A stretch of DNA of 64,000 nucleotides from positions 116,338,533-116,402,532 of the forward strand of contig JARDYH010000001.1 in assembly GCA_029215795.1 (NCBI GenBank). The letters run 5' to 3'. The DNA is from Anniella stebbinsi (Eukaryota > Chordata > Lepidosauria > Squamata > Anniellidae). The notes beneath the pieces were generated by a model that was given only the letters and a program-made list of their open reading frames with translations, did no database searches and was not told the DNA's origin. Shown piece after piece: positions 25,564 to 36,379 of the stretch. Each line of letters starts with the position of its first letter. Within the stretch, counting starts at the first letter, position 1. Made by a program: the position numbers and the translations under genes.

Positions 25564-26284
25564 TAGGGCTGTGCACTGCCTCAGTCCAAATCCCCAGATC
25601 CAAGGCGAAGTGGGTTGATTCAGCCTGAATCCGGAGCAGTTAGGCCGAGGCCGACAGGCATGAAAGTCTTGGGGGCACCTGGGGCCAATTCGGGACAATG
25701 CCGCACCTTCTCCCCCCACCCAGGAAAGCCAGCACAAGGCTGGCCGTAATTCCATTGAACTCACCAGGCTCACTTCCCTCCCCTCCCCACCCTCCATGGC
25801 CTCCCACCACCACTGACACTGGGGCTATCCTGTAAATGCCTCCTCCTCCTAAAAGCCAGGCTGCAATTTGTTATCGCAGGAGCTCTCTGTTTTTAGTATA
25901 TCTATGGCTGCAAACTATGGTGGCTGTAAAGGGGAAATGACCCTTTATGGCTGCTGTAGTTTGTGGCCATAGATATACTAAAAACAGAGAGCTCCTGCGA
26001 TAACAAATTGCAGCCTGGCTTTTAGGAGGAGGAGGCATTTCCAGGTAAGTTGCGGTGGCTCTGGATTGGGAGATGAGGAAAGTGGGGAGTCAGGAGTCCA
26101 ATGGACTCCCAGTCAGCCTTGTTCCCATCTTTCCTAGGTGCTGGCCATGTGGCCAGCACCCAGGAACCTGCAAGGCCAACCCACTTTGGGGGGGGGCAAA
26201 TCTCACCTCGTCTTCAGTGACAAGGGGAGGCAGGCACCCCCTGGAGCATCCCGAGTCAAATCGGGAGAGCTGTGCACAGTACTA
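25564..26284. mobile_element. hAT-like non-autonomous element with a 75-bp perfect inverted repeat
   Basis: The termini TAGGGCTGTGCAC and GTGCACAGTACTA are flanked by TTTATAAT (25556-25563) and GTTATAAT (26285-26292), a 7-of-8 match for a hAT TSD. The core holds a perfect 75-bp inverted repeat (25834-25908 and 25966-26040), and the loop between the arms is itself partly self-complementary. It is non-coding. The ORFs on both strands mirror the palindrome. Confidence 0.82.
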
Positions 26285-27380
26285 GTTATAATTATATCCT
26301 TCTATATGTACTGGTACCTAAAATAAAATATAGTTGGTACCATTGTTCAGTTCCAGTATTGTAATGGTTTAATCTGGTAAATTAGCTTTCATGTCGGTTT
26401 GTCAATTAGTCTGATGAACTTCTGCATTACAGGTGAGTTGAGTCTGAGTATATATAACACCTTGAATTAGGACAGCCACTTAAGAGATGTTTCCTTGCTA
26501 AAATAAATCAGCACATGTAATTCTTCATTAGGGTAGCCTTGGAGGAGGAGACACGATTGTGGATTTCTCCCTGTCATCCTCACAGGTAACACAGAAAGCT
26601 GCACGGTGGCTCCTTCTCGCAAAGTCAGTGTTGCGACCTCAGGAGGGGAGGAAATGGGCATTTGCAGGGAGGGGCAATGAGTGGGGAGGAAAGAGGATGT
26701 AGATCACTGCCCCCAATCCCCATCAGTGCAAGGTAGGAAAGTTAGATAGGCTCAGAGGCCCATTTAAAAATGAATTTAGGAAGAAACAAGAGGCAAAAAT
26801 GTCATGCTTAGCTCGTGCCGACAGGGCTTTGGACAGATGGAGAGCTTTGATTTTAGAGCCCTCTGTCTAATAAGCATCAATCCTGTAGAACTGCAATAAG
26901 TTGTAATCTTTAATGCACTAAAATAGTAGTGTATAGTTTGTTTACAGCAATACAATCTTTAATTAACTCATCTTTTTATTAGATGAATTTTGCTTTGTTC
27001 TTTTAGTGCCTATGAGAAATTTACTGAAAGGGCTTGGACGATTTTACTATTTTATTGAATTTCCCTGCCTTTTCAGTGCAATTTTGAGGCTTGCCTCTTT
27101 TTTTCTCCCCCACCCCACTTTTGTATTTGGCACTGCCCTCTTTTTTTCTCCTTCAACTGGAGACACATTGCTATTGGCAAAGATGCTACTGAAAGCACCT
27201 GTTCTTTAAAGGGAGTGATTGTATACATTAGATCAAAAGCAACTGCCACAAAAACAGTTCCTGAAACTTTAGAGCTCCCAGAACAGTAAAAAAATATTCT
27301 GTCTATGACATTGCAATTTAGTAGAACCACATTACTTAAAGGATAATTTATACTCTTAGGACATGCTTGGGAATGGTTAC

Positions 27381-28752
27381 TAGGGGTGTGCATCGGATCG
27401 GATCCGATCCACGATCCGAATCCGATCCGCCCCAAAATCAGGAAAATCTGATCCGATCTGATCCGATCAACCTCCGATCTGATCCGATCCAATCCGCCGA
27501 GGTCCAATCTGGATCGGACGCCATTTTGAATGCTTTTTCCCATAGCCAAGTATTGTTTTACAAAAACGCCTATAACTTTTTCATTTTTAAAGATAGAAGG
27601 ATGAAACTTGGGCACATTGTAGACTGGTTAGGGATAGTTATCTGTGAGAAATTTCAGAAAGATTGGTGCATGCGTTTTGTGGCAATTAAATTTTTAATAA
27701 ATACCCAGGAATGCCTATAACTTTGTCATTTTTAAAGTTACACACATGAAACTTTGCCACATTGTAGGTGGTACCTTGGGACCTAAGTGTGTGAAATTTC
27801 AGAAATGTAGGTGCTTGTCTTGTGTGGCAATTAATTTTTAGCAAAATGGGTAGTAGTGGGGTAAATACAGTTACGCCTCCCATTTTTTTATTTTTAAAGA
27901 TACAAACAGGAAACTTGGGCACATTACAGGTACCACTTGCCTTGATATGTGTGTGAAATTTCAGAAACATTGGAGCTTCCCTTGTGTGGCAATTAATTTT
28001 TGAAACAATGAGGAAAGAAACACCTATAACTTTTTTATTTTAAAAGTTAGAAGTCTGAAAGTTGCTCACTTTGTAGATGGGTTAGGGGTAGATATGTGTC
28101 AGAAATTTCAGAATTATAGGTCCAGGCATTTGATGGCTATGGAATTTTTAGATTAAAAGTTTCAAAAGTTTTTCCACAGAGGCTTGGTTTCCCCCGTTTC
28201 CCACTCCCGCCTCCCGCGAAGAAAAAGGAAACACTCTCTCTCGATCTCTTTGATCCTTGCATGCATGGCTGCAACTGAGCTAGTATCCATTACAAAAGGA
28301 GAAACAAAGTAACTACATTAAAGCACTTGGCTCGTGTCTGCTTTGATACTTTCACTTTTTACTCAAGCAGAACGGCTGAGCCTAGGATCACTCTCTCTCG
28401 ATCGCTAGGATCGTTACAGGAGAAATTTTCTACAGTCTTCAGAGTGGTGTGTGCAGACACCTTGCCACCACACGCCTGGACCCAGCTTTCTGAAATTTTA
28501 CACACATATCAAGCGAAGTGTTCTACAATGTGCCCAAGTTTCATCCTTCTATCTTTAAAGATGAAAAAGTTATAGGCGTTTTTGTAAAACAATACTTGAC
28601 TATGGGAAAAAGCATTCAAAATGGCGTCCGATCCGGATCGGACATCTGGTCCGATCCGATCCGACCATCCTCCGATCCAATCCGATCCGACCCCCCAGGT
28701 CCGATTCCGATCCGCTATCCGATCCGATCTGGGGGGTCAGTGCACAACCCTA
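27381..28752. mobile_element. hAT-like non-autonomous element with long GATCCG-rich TIRs
   Basis: A 1,372-bp element with ends TAGGGGTGTGCATCGG and TGCACAACCCTA, flanked by an exact 8-bp TSD ATGGTTAC (27373-27380, 28753-28760). Each terminal inverted repeat is about 260-280 bp and begins with an array of GATCCGATC-type words. The interior holds four ~145-162 bp tandem units beginning CCTATAACTTTTT (27569, 27714, 27876, 28023). There is no transposase. The ORFs at 27073-27615 and 28518-28766 are readings of the TIRs and flanks. Confidence 0.92.
27569..28165. repeat. Four-unit tandem array inside the hAT-like element
   Basis: The units share CCTATAAC, ATTTTTAAAG, GAAACTTGGGCACATT, GAAATTTCAGAAA and TGGCAATTAATTTTT in the same order. 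Unit starts are spaced 145, 162 and 147 bp apart. The first unit extends from the left TIR and a partial inverted copy lies in the right TIR. Confidence 0.85.
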
Positions 28753-29044
28753 ATGGTTACTCATGAAAGTTTGTGGGTCTTTTATATGACGTCGTGAACA
28801 ACCAGGACATCTCATGAAAAGAACCACTTTTAAAGTGGTAACATCCTGAAAAGAGAGGGATCTTCTGCTATTAGATGGCGCTGTCTCAAGGGAAGTGTAC
28901 AGAGCATACTTAGAGGGGAAGTATTCAATTCAAACCATGTGGTCGCCCCTCTCTGCCTGTAACAATTGCACCAAAAAGCAGGAAGCACAAACACCCCGGG
29001 TAAGCATGTGTTAATTGCTTAACATGGATTAGGTGACAAACTGA

Positions 29045-29515
29045 AGTATATTTATTCATTTATTTTATTACATTTGTATACCGCCCCATAGCCGAAGCTC
29101 TCTGGGCAGTTTACATAAGATTTAAACAATTAAAAACAATATACAAAAATTTAAACAGCAAAAACATACAATACACACATAATATACACATACATTTAAA
29201 ACCACTGTAATAACTTTAAAAAGCTATAAACCTAAAAACAAAACAAACCTAGGCTCATCAGATATTGCTAAATGCCTGAGAGAAGAGGAAAGTCTTGATC
29301 TGGCACCAAAAAGATAACAATGTTGACGCCAGGCGAGCTTCATCAGGGATATTGTTCCACAATTGGGGGGCCACCACAGAGAAGGCCCTCTCCCTTGTTG
29401 CTGACCTCTGAGCTTCCCTCAGAGTAGGCACTCGGAGGAGGGCCTTAGATGTTGAACGTAGCGTTCGGGTAGGTTCATGTCGGGAAAGGCATTCTGTCAG
29501 GTATATGCACACTTG
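29045..29515 (-). mobile_element. L2-like LINE 3' end with residual RT C-terminus
   Basis: On the minus strand an 84-codon open stretch (29258-29512) includes CLSRHEPTRTLRSTSKALLR, then LREAQRSATRERAFSVVAPQ, LWNNIPDEARLAS and IKTFLFSQAFS. This is the carboxyl end typical of L2-type ORF2 proteins. It is followed by the AT-rich 3' UTR and GCCCAGAGAGCTTCGGC, GGGGCGG, then a (TAAA)n tail at 29045-29070. It is a 5'-truncated copy. Confidence 0.85.
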
Positions 29516-29589
29516 TTTTAAATTAGTGCCTTTGAAGTTTCTACATAAGCTTTAAAAAATGCAGTGCCATTCCCCAGGTTTTGGGAGGT

Positions 29590-29692
29590 TTTAGGAAGGC
29601 TTCAGTCCTATGTGTACTTACTGGGGAATAAATTTCATTGAATTCAGTATGTCTTGAGTAAATATTCATAGGATGACACTGCAAATGGGATT
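29590..29692. repeat. Short interspersed repeat (same family as 24840)
   Basis: Contains TCAGTCCTATGTGTACTTAC, then AATTTCATTGAATTCAGTAT and CATAGGATGACACTGCA. Confidence 0.6.
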
Positions 29693-30165
29693 TCAATACA
29701 ACTTTTGACAGGTTTGAATTTCAACAAGCATAAGGCCATTTCAAGGGGAAAAGTGCACAAGGTTGTCAGTCCACTGCTCTTTAAAGATCAGAACCACAAT
29801 TAATTGTATGAATTGGTCCCTATCTGTGAATTCCATATGTACTTTAATTAGAAAATCTTAAGTATATCTTATGAAAATCTTTAACCATTCTACTGTCTAG
29901 GAGATCTCCCTGTGTGTATTTTTCTAAAAAGAACAACTTAGAGCTTGATGCAGGGGAAATGAAATTGGTCACCTTGGAAAAACTTGTGGAGCATGGCCAA
30001 ATATCTGAAGTAACACAAACACATAGCAACAAACATCATTGTCAAATATGGAAAGAGAAAATCCCAATGTCTATCCTGGTTCATAAACAAATATTGAATT
30101 TTGCTCTTCCATTGACAATCTCCCATGATGGTATCCTTTCTTGGTACAGATCTGAGTAATGTTGA

Positions 30166-30196
30166 GCTGCTGCTGCTGCTGCTGGTGGTGGTGGTT
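30166..30196. repeat. (CTG)n-(GTG)n trinucleotide tract
   Basis: Six CTG units are followed by four GTG units in dystrophin intron 53. The tract is short and shows no expansion. Confidence 0.9.
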
Positions 30197-30904
30197 ATTT
30201 CTTGTCCTCATTCTCCTAAATTCAACGAAATTCTTCTCTGGCTTAGCAGCATTCTTTTTATTGTCATCCTTCAAAAGAAAAATCTCTCTTTGTCTGCCTT
30301 GTGAGTCTCTGCATAAAAGCCTCTCAGATGTGATGGCAGTAGCAGTTTTGTGCTTGACTGAGCTAGACATATGTAAAATCAAAGGAGAACTCAAATCAGG
30401 CTGAACTCAGTTGATTTAGATTTCTATTATAAGCTAGCATCTGAATATAAGGATCTAACAATAAGGCAAGACTTCAAGATATTTTTTTCATGCTTTCTGT
30501 GTTAAAATAAACATTTGTAGTTAGCATCCTGCTGCTAATATATTTACAATGCACAGGGAATTATTTTCTATGTGATTGTCACTTTTAATAAAATTATTGT
30601 TCCTTACAGTGAGCCAGATGCTATCTGTCTTCTGTGTATATGATGACATGTATAAAGAGGCAGCTAAGAGATTTTCTTAACGTTGAAACTAATTTGCCCA
30701 CCCTTCCACCAGATCCTTCGGGCTTAATTTGTGAGAGGGCAAACTATGGTCCAGCCCTGGCACCTGTTCACTATGCCAGGGCTCAATCCTGGAAAATATA
30801 AAGTATGAATAAAGTGCCCATGATCAGGTGCAAAGTTCATTTCCTTGATTCATTGGCTCAGTTCGGCTGACATGTTAGTCAACAGTGGACTATTTAATCA
30901 TCCA

Positions 30905-31037
30905 TTGCTTAAGATGTTTTTAATAATGTATTTGTTTTTATCTGTTTTAACGGTTTATCTATTTTATTGTTTTATATTTATATTTGGTGTTGTTCCCCGC
31001 CTCGATCTAGATGGAGAGGCGGGTTAGAAATGAAATA

Positions 31038-31078
<41 letters not shown>
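30905..31078 (+). mobile_element. L2-like LINE 3' end (CCCGCCTCGATCTAGA type) with (AAT)n tail
   Basis: A short 3' UTR fragment with GTTCCCCGCCTCGATCTAGA and TGGAGAGGCGGGTTAGAAAT, followed by (AAT)n at about 31037-31078. It shares this 3' end with the large L2 copy at 42645-43961. It separates two inverted words, GACATGTTAGTCAA (30868 on) and TTCACTAACATGTC (31090 on). Confidence 0.8.
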
Positions 31079-31081
<3 letters not shown>

Positions 31082-31084
31082 GTC

Positions 31085-32115
31085 CCCCATTCACTAACAT
31101 GTCTTCTGTCGCCCAACCCCCCCCACTACAATTGATTATTTTGAGAAAATAACCAACAGAGATAACCAACCGTTTGCAGAGTTGTTTATTTTTGAAACCA
31201 TTGATTATTGTGTCGTGTGGCGGGCTCTGTTGATTATTTTCCCTGCCGATGGAGTCGCGAGGCAAGAGTGGCAGAAACCCCTGCCACTCTAGCCCAGCAG
31301 GGCTCCATCAGCAGGGGAAATAATCCTGTGCTGGCAAGCACTTGGGGAGCTGCCAATTGTGCCACCCCTCAGCTCCCCATGTGCTTCACGGCACAGGCAC
31401 ATGCTGTCCCTGGGTGGGGCGCTGCTGATCGCAGTGCACCACATGTTGCCAAGGACGAGCATGTCCCTTGTCACCACCCTGTCCCATGATCCATCTGGAG
31501 AAAGGCTCGAGGGGATAGAAGGAGCCCCTTCTATCCTGTCAAGCTGTTCCCAAATGGATCACGGTGCGGGGAGGGTGAAGGTTCCTCTTGTGGCTGGATG
31601 TGCAATGTCCAACCATGGGAGAAATACATCCGCCGATATCGGGTGTGTGTGTAAGGATCCATCCTTCAGCTGTGACAAGGATGGCAGGTTCTTGCACGTC
31701 CCCTTCCCATTCGCCAGAACAGAAGGGGATCCTTTCCTGTGGCAGGAGGGATGCTTGCGCATCCGATTCCCCTGCATCTCTCCTGCTGCAGCAAAGGATT
31801 CCCTTTCTGATCTGGCAAATGGAGGGGACACACAAGAATCTGTTGTCCTTATCACAGCTGAAGGATGGATCCTTGTGCCCCTCCATCACTATCATTTCCA
31901 TAGCAACGGGGCAATGTGCCATGTGGTTATAGCCACCCCAGTCCCTGTTGCTGTGGAGACAAGAGTGAAGGACACATCGGCGCTGAGAGAACTGCTCCGC
32001 TGAGAGGGTATCAGTAGTCTTGGCGGTGCCTCTTCCATCCCCATTTAGTTTCGAGGCAGAGAGCAGAGTCGACTATTCCCAGTCTGTAGTCTAAAGTGTC
32101 GTCCAAATGCACCCA
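31085..32115. mobile_element. Multi-hairpin foldback element
   Basis: This GC-rich non-coding block is built from consecutive local inverted repeats. Pairs read directly are 31129-31158, 31232-31325, 31325-31397, 31399-31464, 31487-31561, 31649-31878 and 31895-31959. Stems run from about 12 to 115 bp with mismatches. The opposing ORFs at 31359-32003 (+) and 31539-31922 (-) encode near-identical short peptides because the region is palindromic, so neither is a gene. The ends near 31085 and 32115 are approximate, and I did not confirm a TSD. Confidence 0.7.
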
Positions 32116-32234
32116 TTGAATAACTAATGGAAAATTCCCACACATAATTAACATTTACCAATTTTTGCAACAGTAATGTGATAAATATTCATAATTTCAT
32201 GTCCCATATTTGATTATTTTTGATATCTGACATC

Positions 32235-32440
32235 AGGTGCAGAAAAGTGCAACTAAAAAGATAAGAAGCTTGATCAACCCCCTATGAGAAAAGGTTACAG
32301 TGTTTGGGGCTTTTTAGCTTAGAAAAAAAGACATTTAAGGGGGGACCTGATGGAGCAGTAGATAGATACAAAAAAGTTTTTCTTCCTCTTCATAATGCTA
32401 GAACCCGGAGTCTTTTCAAAAGAAGAAAGAAAGAAACCAT
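32235..32440 (+). mobile_element. CR1-like LINE fragment
   Basis: The + strand carries a decayed C-terminal coding piece: AGGTTACAGTGTTTGGGGCT followed by TTTTTAGCTTAGAAAAAAAG, i.e. LQ(R)LGLFSLEKK-type residues, then GACCTGATGGAGC and TTTTTCTTCCTCTTCATAAT. This order is typical of the end of CR1-clade ORF2 proteins. Confidence 0.65.
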
Positions 32441-33591
32441 AATTATTTAAGAAATCAATTTGGCCTGAAAGTAAGACAAGAGTGAGGAAAAAGAAGTATG
32501 TCATTAATTTAATTATAAAAATTCATTACACGAAGTCAAGTAAGACAGAAAATAATGGGATTTTAATAGGTTGGCTGATAAAACACTCATTGCATCACTT
32601 TGGTTTCCATCACTTTGAAAAGGAATGGAAGCGATGACTGAAGACGAGAGATCTTCAAAATTATTTAAATGATTGTTTTCTCAAAGGTGAGGAGAGAGAA
32701 ACTCCAATTTTTAATGTTCTAACTGATATTGTTTAGTAATGTCAGGAATTTTATAGATATAAGTACTGAAGTTAACGGTAAGATGCACCATTTTTTAAAT
32801 AGCCTTGTAAATGGGTTTGTCTGTAGGCCTATTAAATTGAGTTCTTCAGAGGGGATTACAAGGTCGTTTAAATTCATGCAGCATTGGAAAAAGTACACAT
32901 TTCCTGAGCAAAAGTTTATAGGCCATTAATTCATTGTGTTGTACCACTAAAGCATTTGTTGATTCTGTTACATTAGTTCTCCTTTTTGAAACATTTTTTT
33001 TGGTTTGGCGATAACAAACATGCAGAAAACCATATGAGTGCATGACAAATTTTTTTTTACTTTATTAGGACTGTGTACAGTTATAAATTTCTTCCAGCAT
33101 CCAGAATTGGGCACTACCAGTAACCTTAGTTCAAATTGGTATGATAGTAAGTCAAATCAAATAAGTCTCCTCTTATGAAGAGTAATGAGAAAATTATGGG
33201 CCCATATTGCTCAAGTTATTATCAATAAGCATTTGGGAACTTATCCAACCTCAAACTAAAAAATGCTGTGGTAATTATATTCATGTTGTTCATTTATGTA
33301 TTTGATGCTCAGTCTGCTTAGCATCATGGATAAATTTGGACAGAATTGTTTCATTTTGGTATTCAGTGTTATTAGTCAAGTCATAAGCAGTTTTTAGTGC
33401 AAAGATAACTAAGAATAAAGAGAACTTATTTTCACAGCGGGAGGCATCACACACCAAAGAAAGCATTTTGATAGAATAAATATATTACTGTAGATGATTC
33501 TTAATTTGTACAGCTACTTACTCAACAACTTTGGCAGTTTGGAACTTAGGGCAAATGTTTTCTAAAGTTTGCACCGTGACATGGCATATGC

Positions 33592-33614
33592 ATATATATA
33601 TATATATATATATA
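33592..33614. repeat. (TA)n microsatellite
   Basis: About 11 TA units. Confidence 0.9.
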
Positions 33615-33714
33615 GTAAATTGTTGATCATAGATGCCAGTGTTATTATTTGATTTGAGCTGTTATGAATTGCTAATATATAGATGTGTTTATTTGTTTAT
33701 TAATTTTGTATTAA

Positions 33715-33785
33715 TTTATTTTATTATTACATTTCTATACCACCCAATACCTGAAACTCTCTGGGCGATTCACAGTTTATGGAAT
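33715..33785 (-). mobile_element. L2-like LINE 3' terminal fragment
   Basis: On the minus strand, GAATCGCCCAGAGAGTTTCA and a GGGTGGTATAGAAATG box precede an A/T-rich tail. This is only the last ~60 bp of an L2 3' UTR. Confidence 0.6.
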
Positions 33786-34607
33786 TGTATTCACAAAGTG
33801 ATTTCTACTTAATGTGAAATGTTCCATGATTCTGGCTGCTCAAATCATGCAAATAAGTAAAGCTCTCCATATGTTATGGGGGAGAGTAGTAAGAAATTAA
33901 TATTGCAATACATTATACTTTTTATCAGTACTATAGTATCTTCATGTATGCATGTTTAGTACTATTCCAGTAGGTGGCACTCATTACATAATCTAATGGA
34001 TAAAACAATAAATAAAAATACTATATAAATGCAGAGCATTGAGGTTTTGTTTTCTTTTTCTTTTTTTACAGAATTGCTCTACTCTGCATTTATCCTGTCT
34101 CCCTATGTGGGTCACTAGTGCACGCATAAATGTAGCCAGAATGCTCAATGTTTAAATTACTCATATATTTTAGGAGAAAATAAGTAAATGTAAAGATTAT
34201 ATATACACTACTGCCCTAGTTCCAAATGATATGTGTAATCCTCATATATTTCCCTTTATATGTGAGAAAGCAGTTTGGGTGGAGGAAATTGTGAGTGGAC
34301 ATCCACCTGTCAGGGAAAGCATTACACAGTTCCTTTCTTTCACTTCACTCACCAGTCCTCTGTTCCAAGATTCCTGTGAGTGCTTTGCTTTAACAAAAAC
34401 AAAAAAACTTAGAGAGAAACAAATTGCATAATTACATGTAATGTGTACTTTGGCTCTCAAACTAGTTCAGTAGACATTCATTTTTCCTAGGAATTCTGAG
34501 AACTCTAGGCCTAGAGGAGAACAAGAAATTTCTGACAGAAAATTGTCAGTACCATTACCAAATTATATTTCCCAGGATTCTTTCAGGAAATCTTTGATAA
34601 CTAAAAC

Positions 34608-34744
34608 CAGGGGTGGGCAACTTGTAGCCCTACAGATATTGTTGAACTGTGACTTGCATCAACCTCACCATTGGCAATGCTGGCTAGGGCTGATAGGAGT
34701 TGTAGTCTAATAACAACAGGAGGGCCACAAGTGTCCCACCCCTG
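34608..34744. mobile_element. hAT-type MITE, 137 bp
   Basis: The termini are CAGGGGTGGGCAACTTGTAG and GTGTCCCACCCCTG. It has the same length as the copy at 23004-23140, but the centre is in the opposite relative orientation (TTGGCAATGCTGGCTAGGGC). The flanks ACTAAAAC and GGTAAAAC agree at 6 of 8 positions, a decayed TSD. Confidence 0.88.
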
Positions 34745-35274
34745 GGTAAAACAAATATAAGCTTGTAGTGTGGATATCCTCTAAGAATTTGGCCATTGGT
34801 TTACAAGTGGCTGCATCTTACGTTTTCTTGGTTATGTCTGTCACACTCGTTACTAGTACTATAGTCATCTTTTATCCCATAACTAAAAGATCCTAGATAC
34901 CAAGCAAGCTTTTTAGAGGGCTTTTGAGTTCTTTTTGCATAAGTGGATCTTTCTCAACCTTAAGATTTCAGTAGAAGAGGAAACAATGGGCAGTATCTGA
35001 GTCAACATTAGCACCAACGTAAATTACGTTTCACTAGACTAGCATAAGCACAATGCAATTTGTAGTAGTTGAATTGGATACTACCCTCTGCATGCCCAAA
35101 TAGATACATGTGTGGAACTGCATCTCTCATTGAAGCAAATGGGGAGGATGACTCACCTAGGAGCTTTATGTAATATATCAAGAAATAGGCTCTAACAATT
35201 AAAGATGATTCAGATACTAACTGCATCTGGACAGGCTATGTATATTTTTATTTATTTAAGTATGTATTTTTCTC

Positions 35275-36127
35275 AGGATGTTGGCATAGAGGACCCACTT
35301 AAAATGGTGTGGGAAACGGATTTAGCAATCCACATTGAGGGAAAAGATTAGAACGCACTGTGGGATAAAAGTCCATTTGATACAGTATCATGTAGTAACA
35401 GGGCCCTTATGTTAAAACTGATTCATAGGTGGTATCTAACACCAAGAAAAATATCATTGAAGAGCCCAGGGACAACCCCAGACTGTTGGAAGGGCTGTTC
35501 GGGGGTGGGAACGTATTTACATATGTGGTGGTCTTGCCCAAAGGTGAATATTTTCTGGAACAAGGTGTTCCAGGAGATAAGTTTAATAACTGGACAATGG
35601 GTTCATCCATCTCCACATTTAGCTTGATTAAACTTATATAAAGGATTAGATAATAAACTTGTGGATAAGGGTTTAATCTGCCACCTATTATTGGCAACAA
35701 AATGGTTGATAGCCAAGCATTGGAAAGATGGCAAAGGGCTCCATGTTGAAAACTGGTACAAAAGTGTTTGGCAAATTGCTCTTATGGAAAAACTGACAGA
35801 GAAAATGAGGAACGTGCGAGGGCATCTAAGTAAAGTGACATTTAAGAAGATATGGTGTAAGTTTATTAATTTTATGAACAAAGATGAAGGAGGGAGACTG
35901 CCCCCTCTACCATATATAGATATGTGGAGTAGTTAATGAGGCAGCTATTGTCTGATAATCATTTTCCAACCCCTATAGATATTGGTGCAATAAATTTGTA
36001 ACTCTGTTCTAGATTGTCACAGTTCATTTTTGTGTATAAATATGTATATATATAGAATTGTAAATGTAACAAAATGTAACTAAATAACATATATATTAAA
36101 ATATCAAAAAAATAAACTTGATAAAAA
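35275..36127 (+). mobile_element. L1-like LINE 3' end adjacent to exon 54
   Basis: The + strand carries the C-terminus of an L1 ORF2: a RWYLTPRKISL motif, CWKGCSGVGTYLHMWWSC and KVNIFWNKVFQEI at 35410-35590. After a stop the reading continues with LLLATKWLIAKHWKDGKG and further helical sequence to 35930, then a 3' UTR ending in an A-rich AATAAACTTGATAAAAAAG tail near 36127. It is 5'-truncated. The domain order and the cysteine/tryptophan pattern match the - strand L1 at 17480-17690. Confidence 0.88.
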
Positions 36128-36224
36128 AGAAAATAGAATATTAAACATGTTTTATATGTACATTCAGTTTGCATGGCTTATTCATATACATTTCAAACAA
36201 AACTCATTTTTGCTCTTTTTACAG

Positions 36225-36379
36225 CAATTCGCAAAAGAGCTACGGCAATGGCATATAAATGTGGATGTGGCAAATGATTTGGCACTTAAGCTTCTCCGGG
36301 ATTACTCAACTGATGACACAAGAAAAGTAGAACTGATGACCAATAACATTAACGATGCTTGGGCCACTATTAATAAGAG
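36225..36379 (+). CDS. DMD: Dystrophin exon (human exon 54 equivalent), spectrin repeat 21
   Basis: This is the next dystrophin exon. It is 155 bp, the length of human exon 54, between acceptor TTTTTACAG and donor GTAAGA. It holds 51 full codons plus two bases that would complete a codon with exon 55. The peptide begins QFAKELRQWHINVDVANDLA, continues KLLRDYSTDDTRKVELM and ends NDAWATINKR, diagnostic of dystrophin spectrin repeat 21. Position -1 is the codon boundary left by the upstream exon, so the two exons read through without a break. The acceptor lies only about 100 bp downstream of the 3' end of an L1 fragment. Exon 55 was not found in the following 27.6 kb by eye, so the rest of the window is intron 54. 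Confidence 0.97.

Larger units (their letters stand above)
23712..36224 (+). other. DMD: Dystrophin intron 53, complete
   Basis: The intron is bounded by the two recognised exons, starts GTACTA and ends TTTTTACAG; its length is 12,513 bp. It holds hAT-like, L2, CR1 and L1 insertions listed separately. Stretches without a recognisable element are about 23715-24840, 26300-27370, 28770-29040, 29700-30840, 32440-33580, 33790-34600 and 34750-35240. The ORF at 24475-24672 and others like it have no identifiable domain. Confidence 0.93.

Noticed and set aside
30166..30196. CTG repeat as an expansion locus
   Set aside because: There are only six CTG units followed by GTG; nothing suggests instability.
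31359..32003. 214-codon + strand ORF, with a similar ORF on the minus strand
   Set aside because: The two encode near-mirror peptides because the region is palindromic. There is no domain, splice or polyA context.
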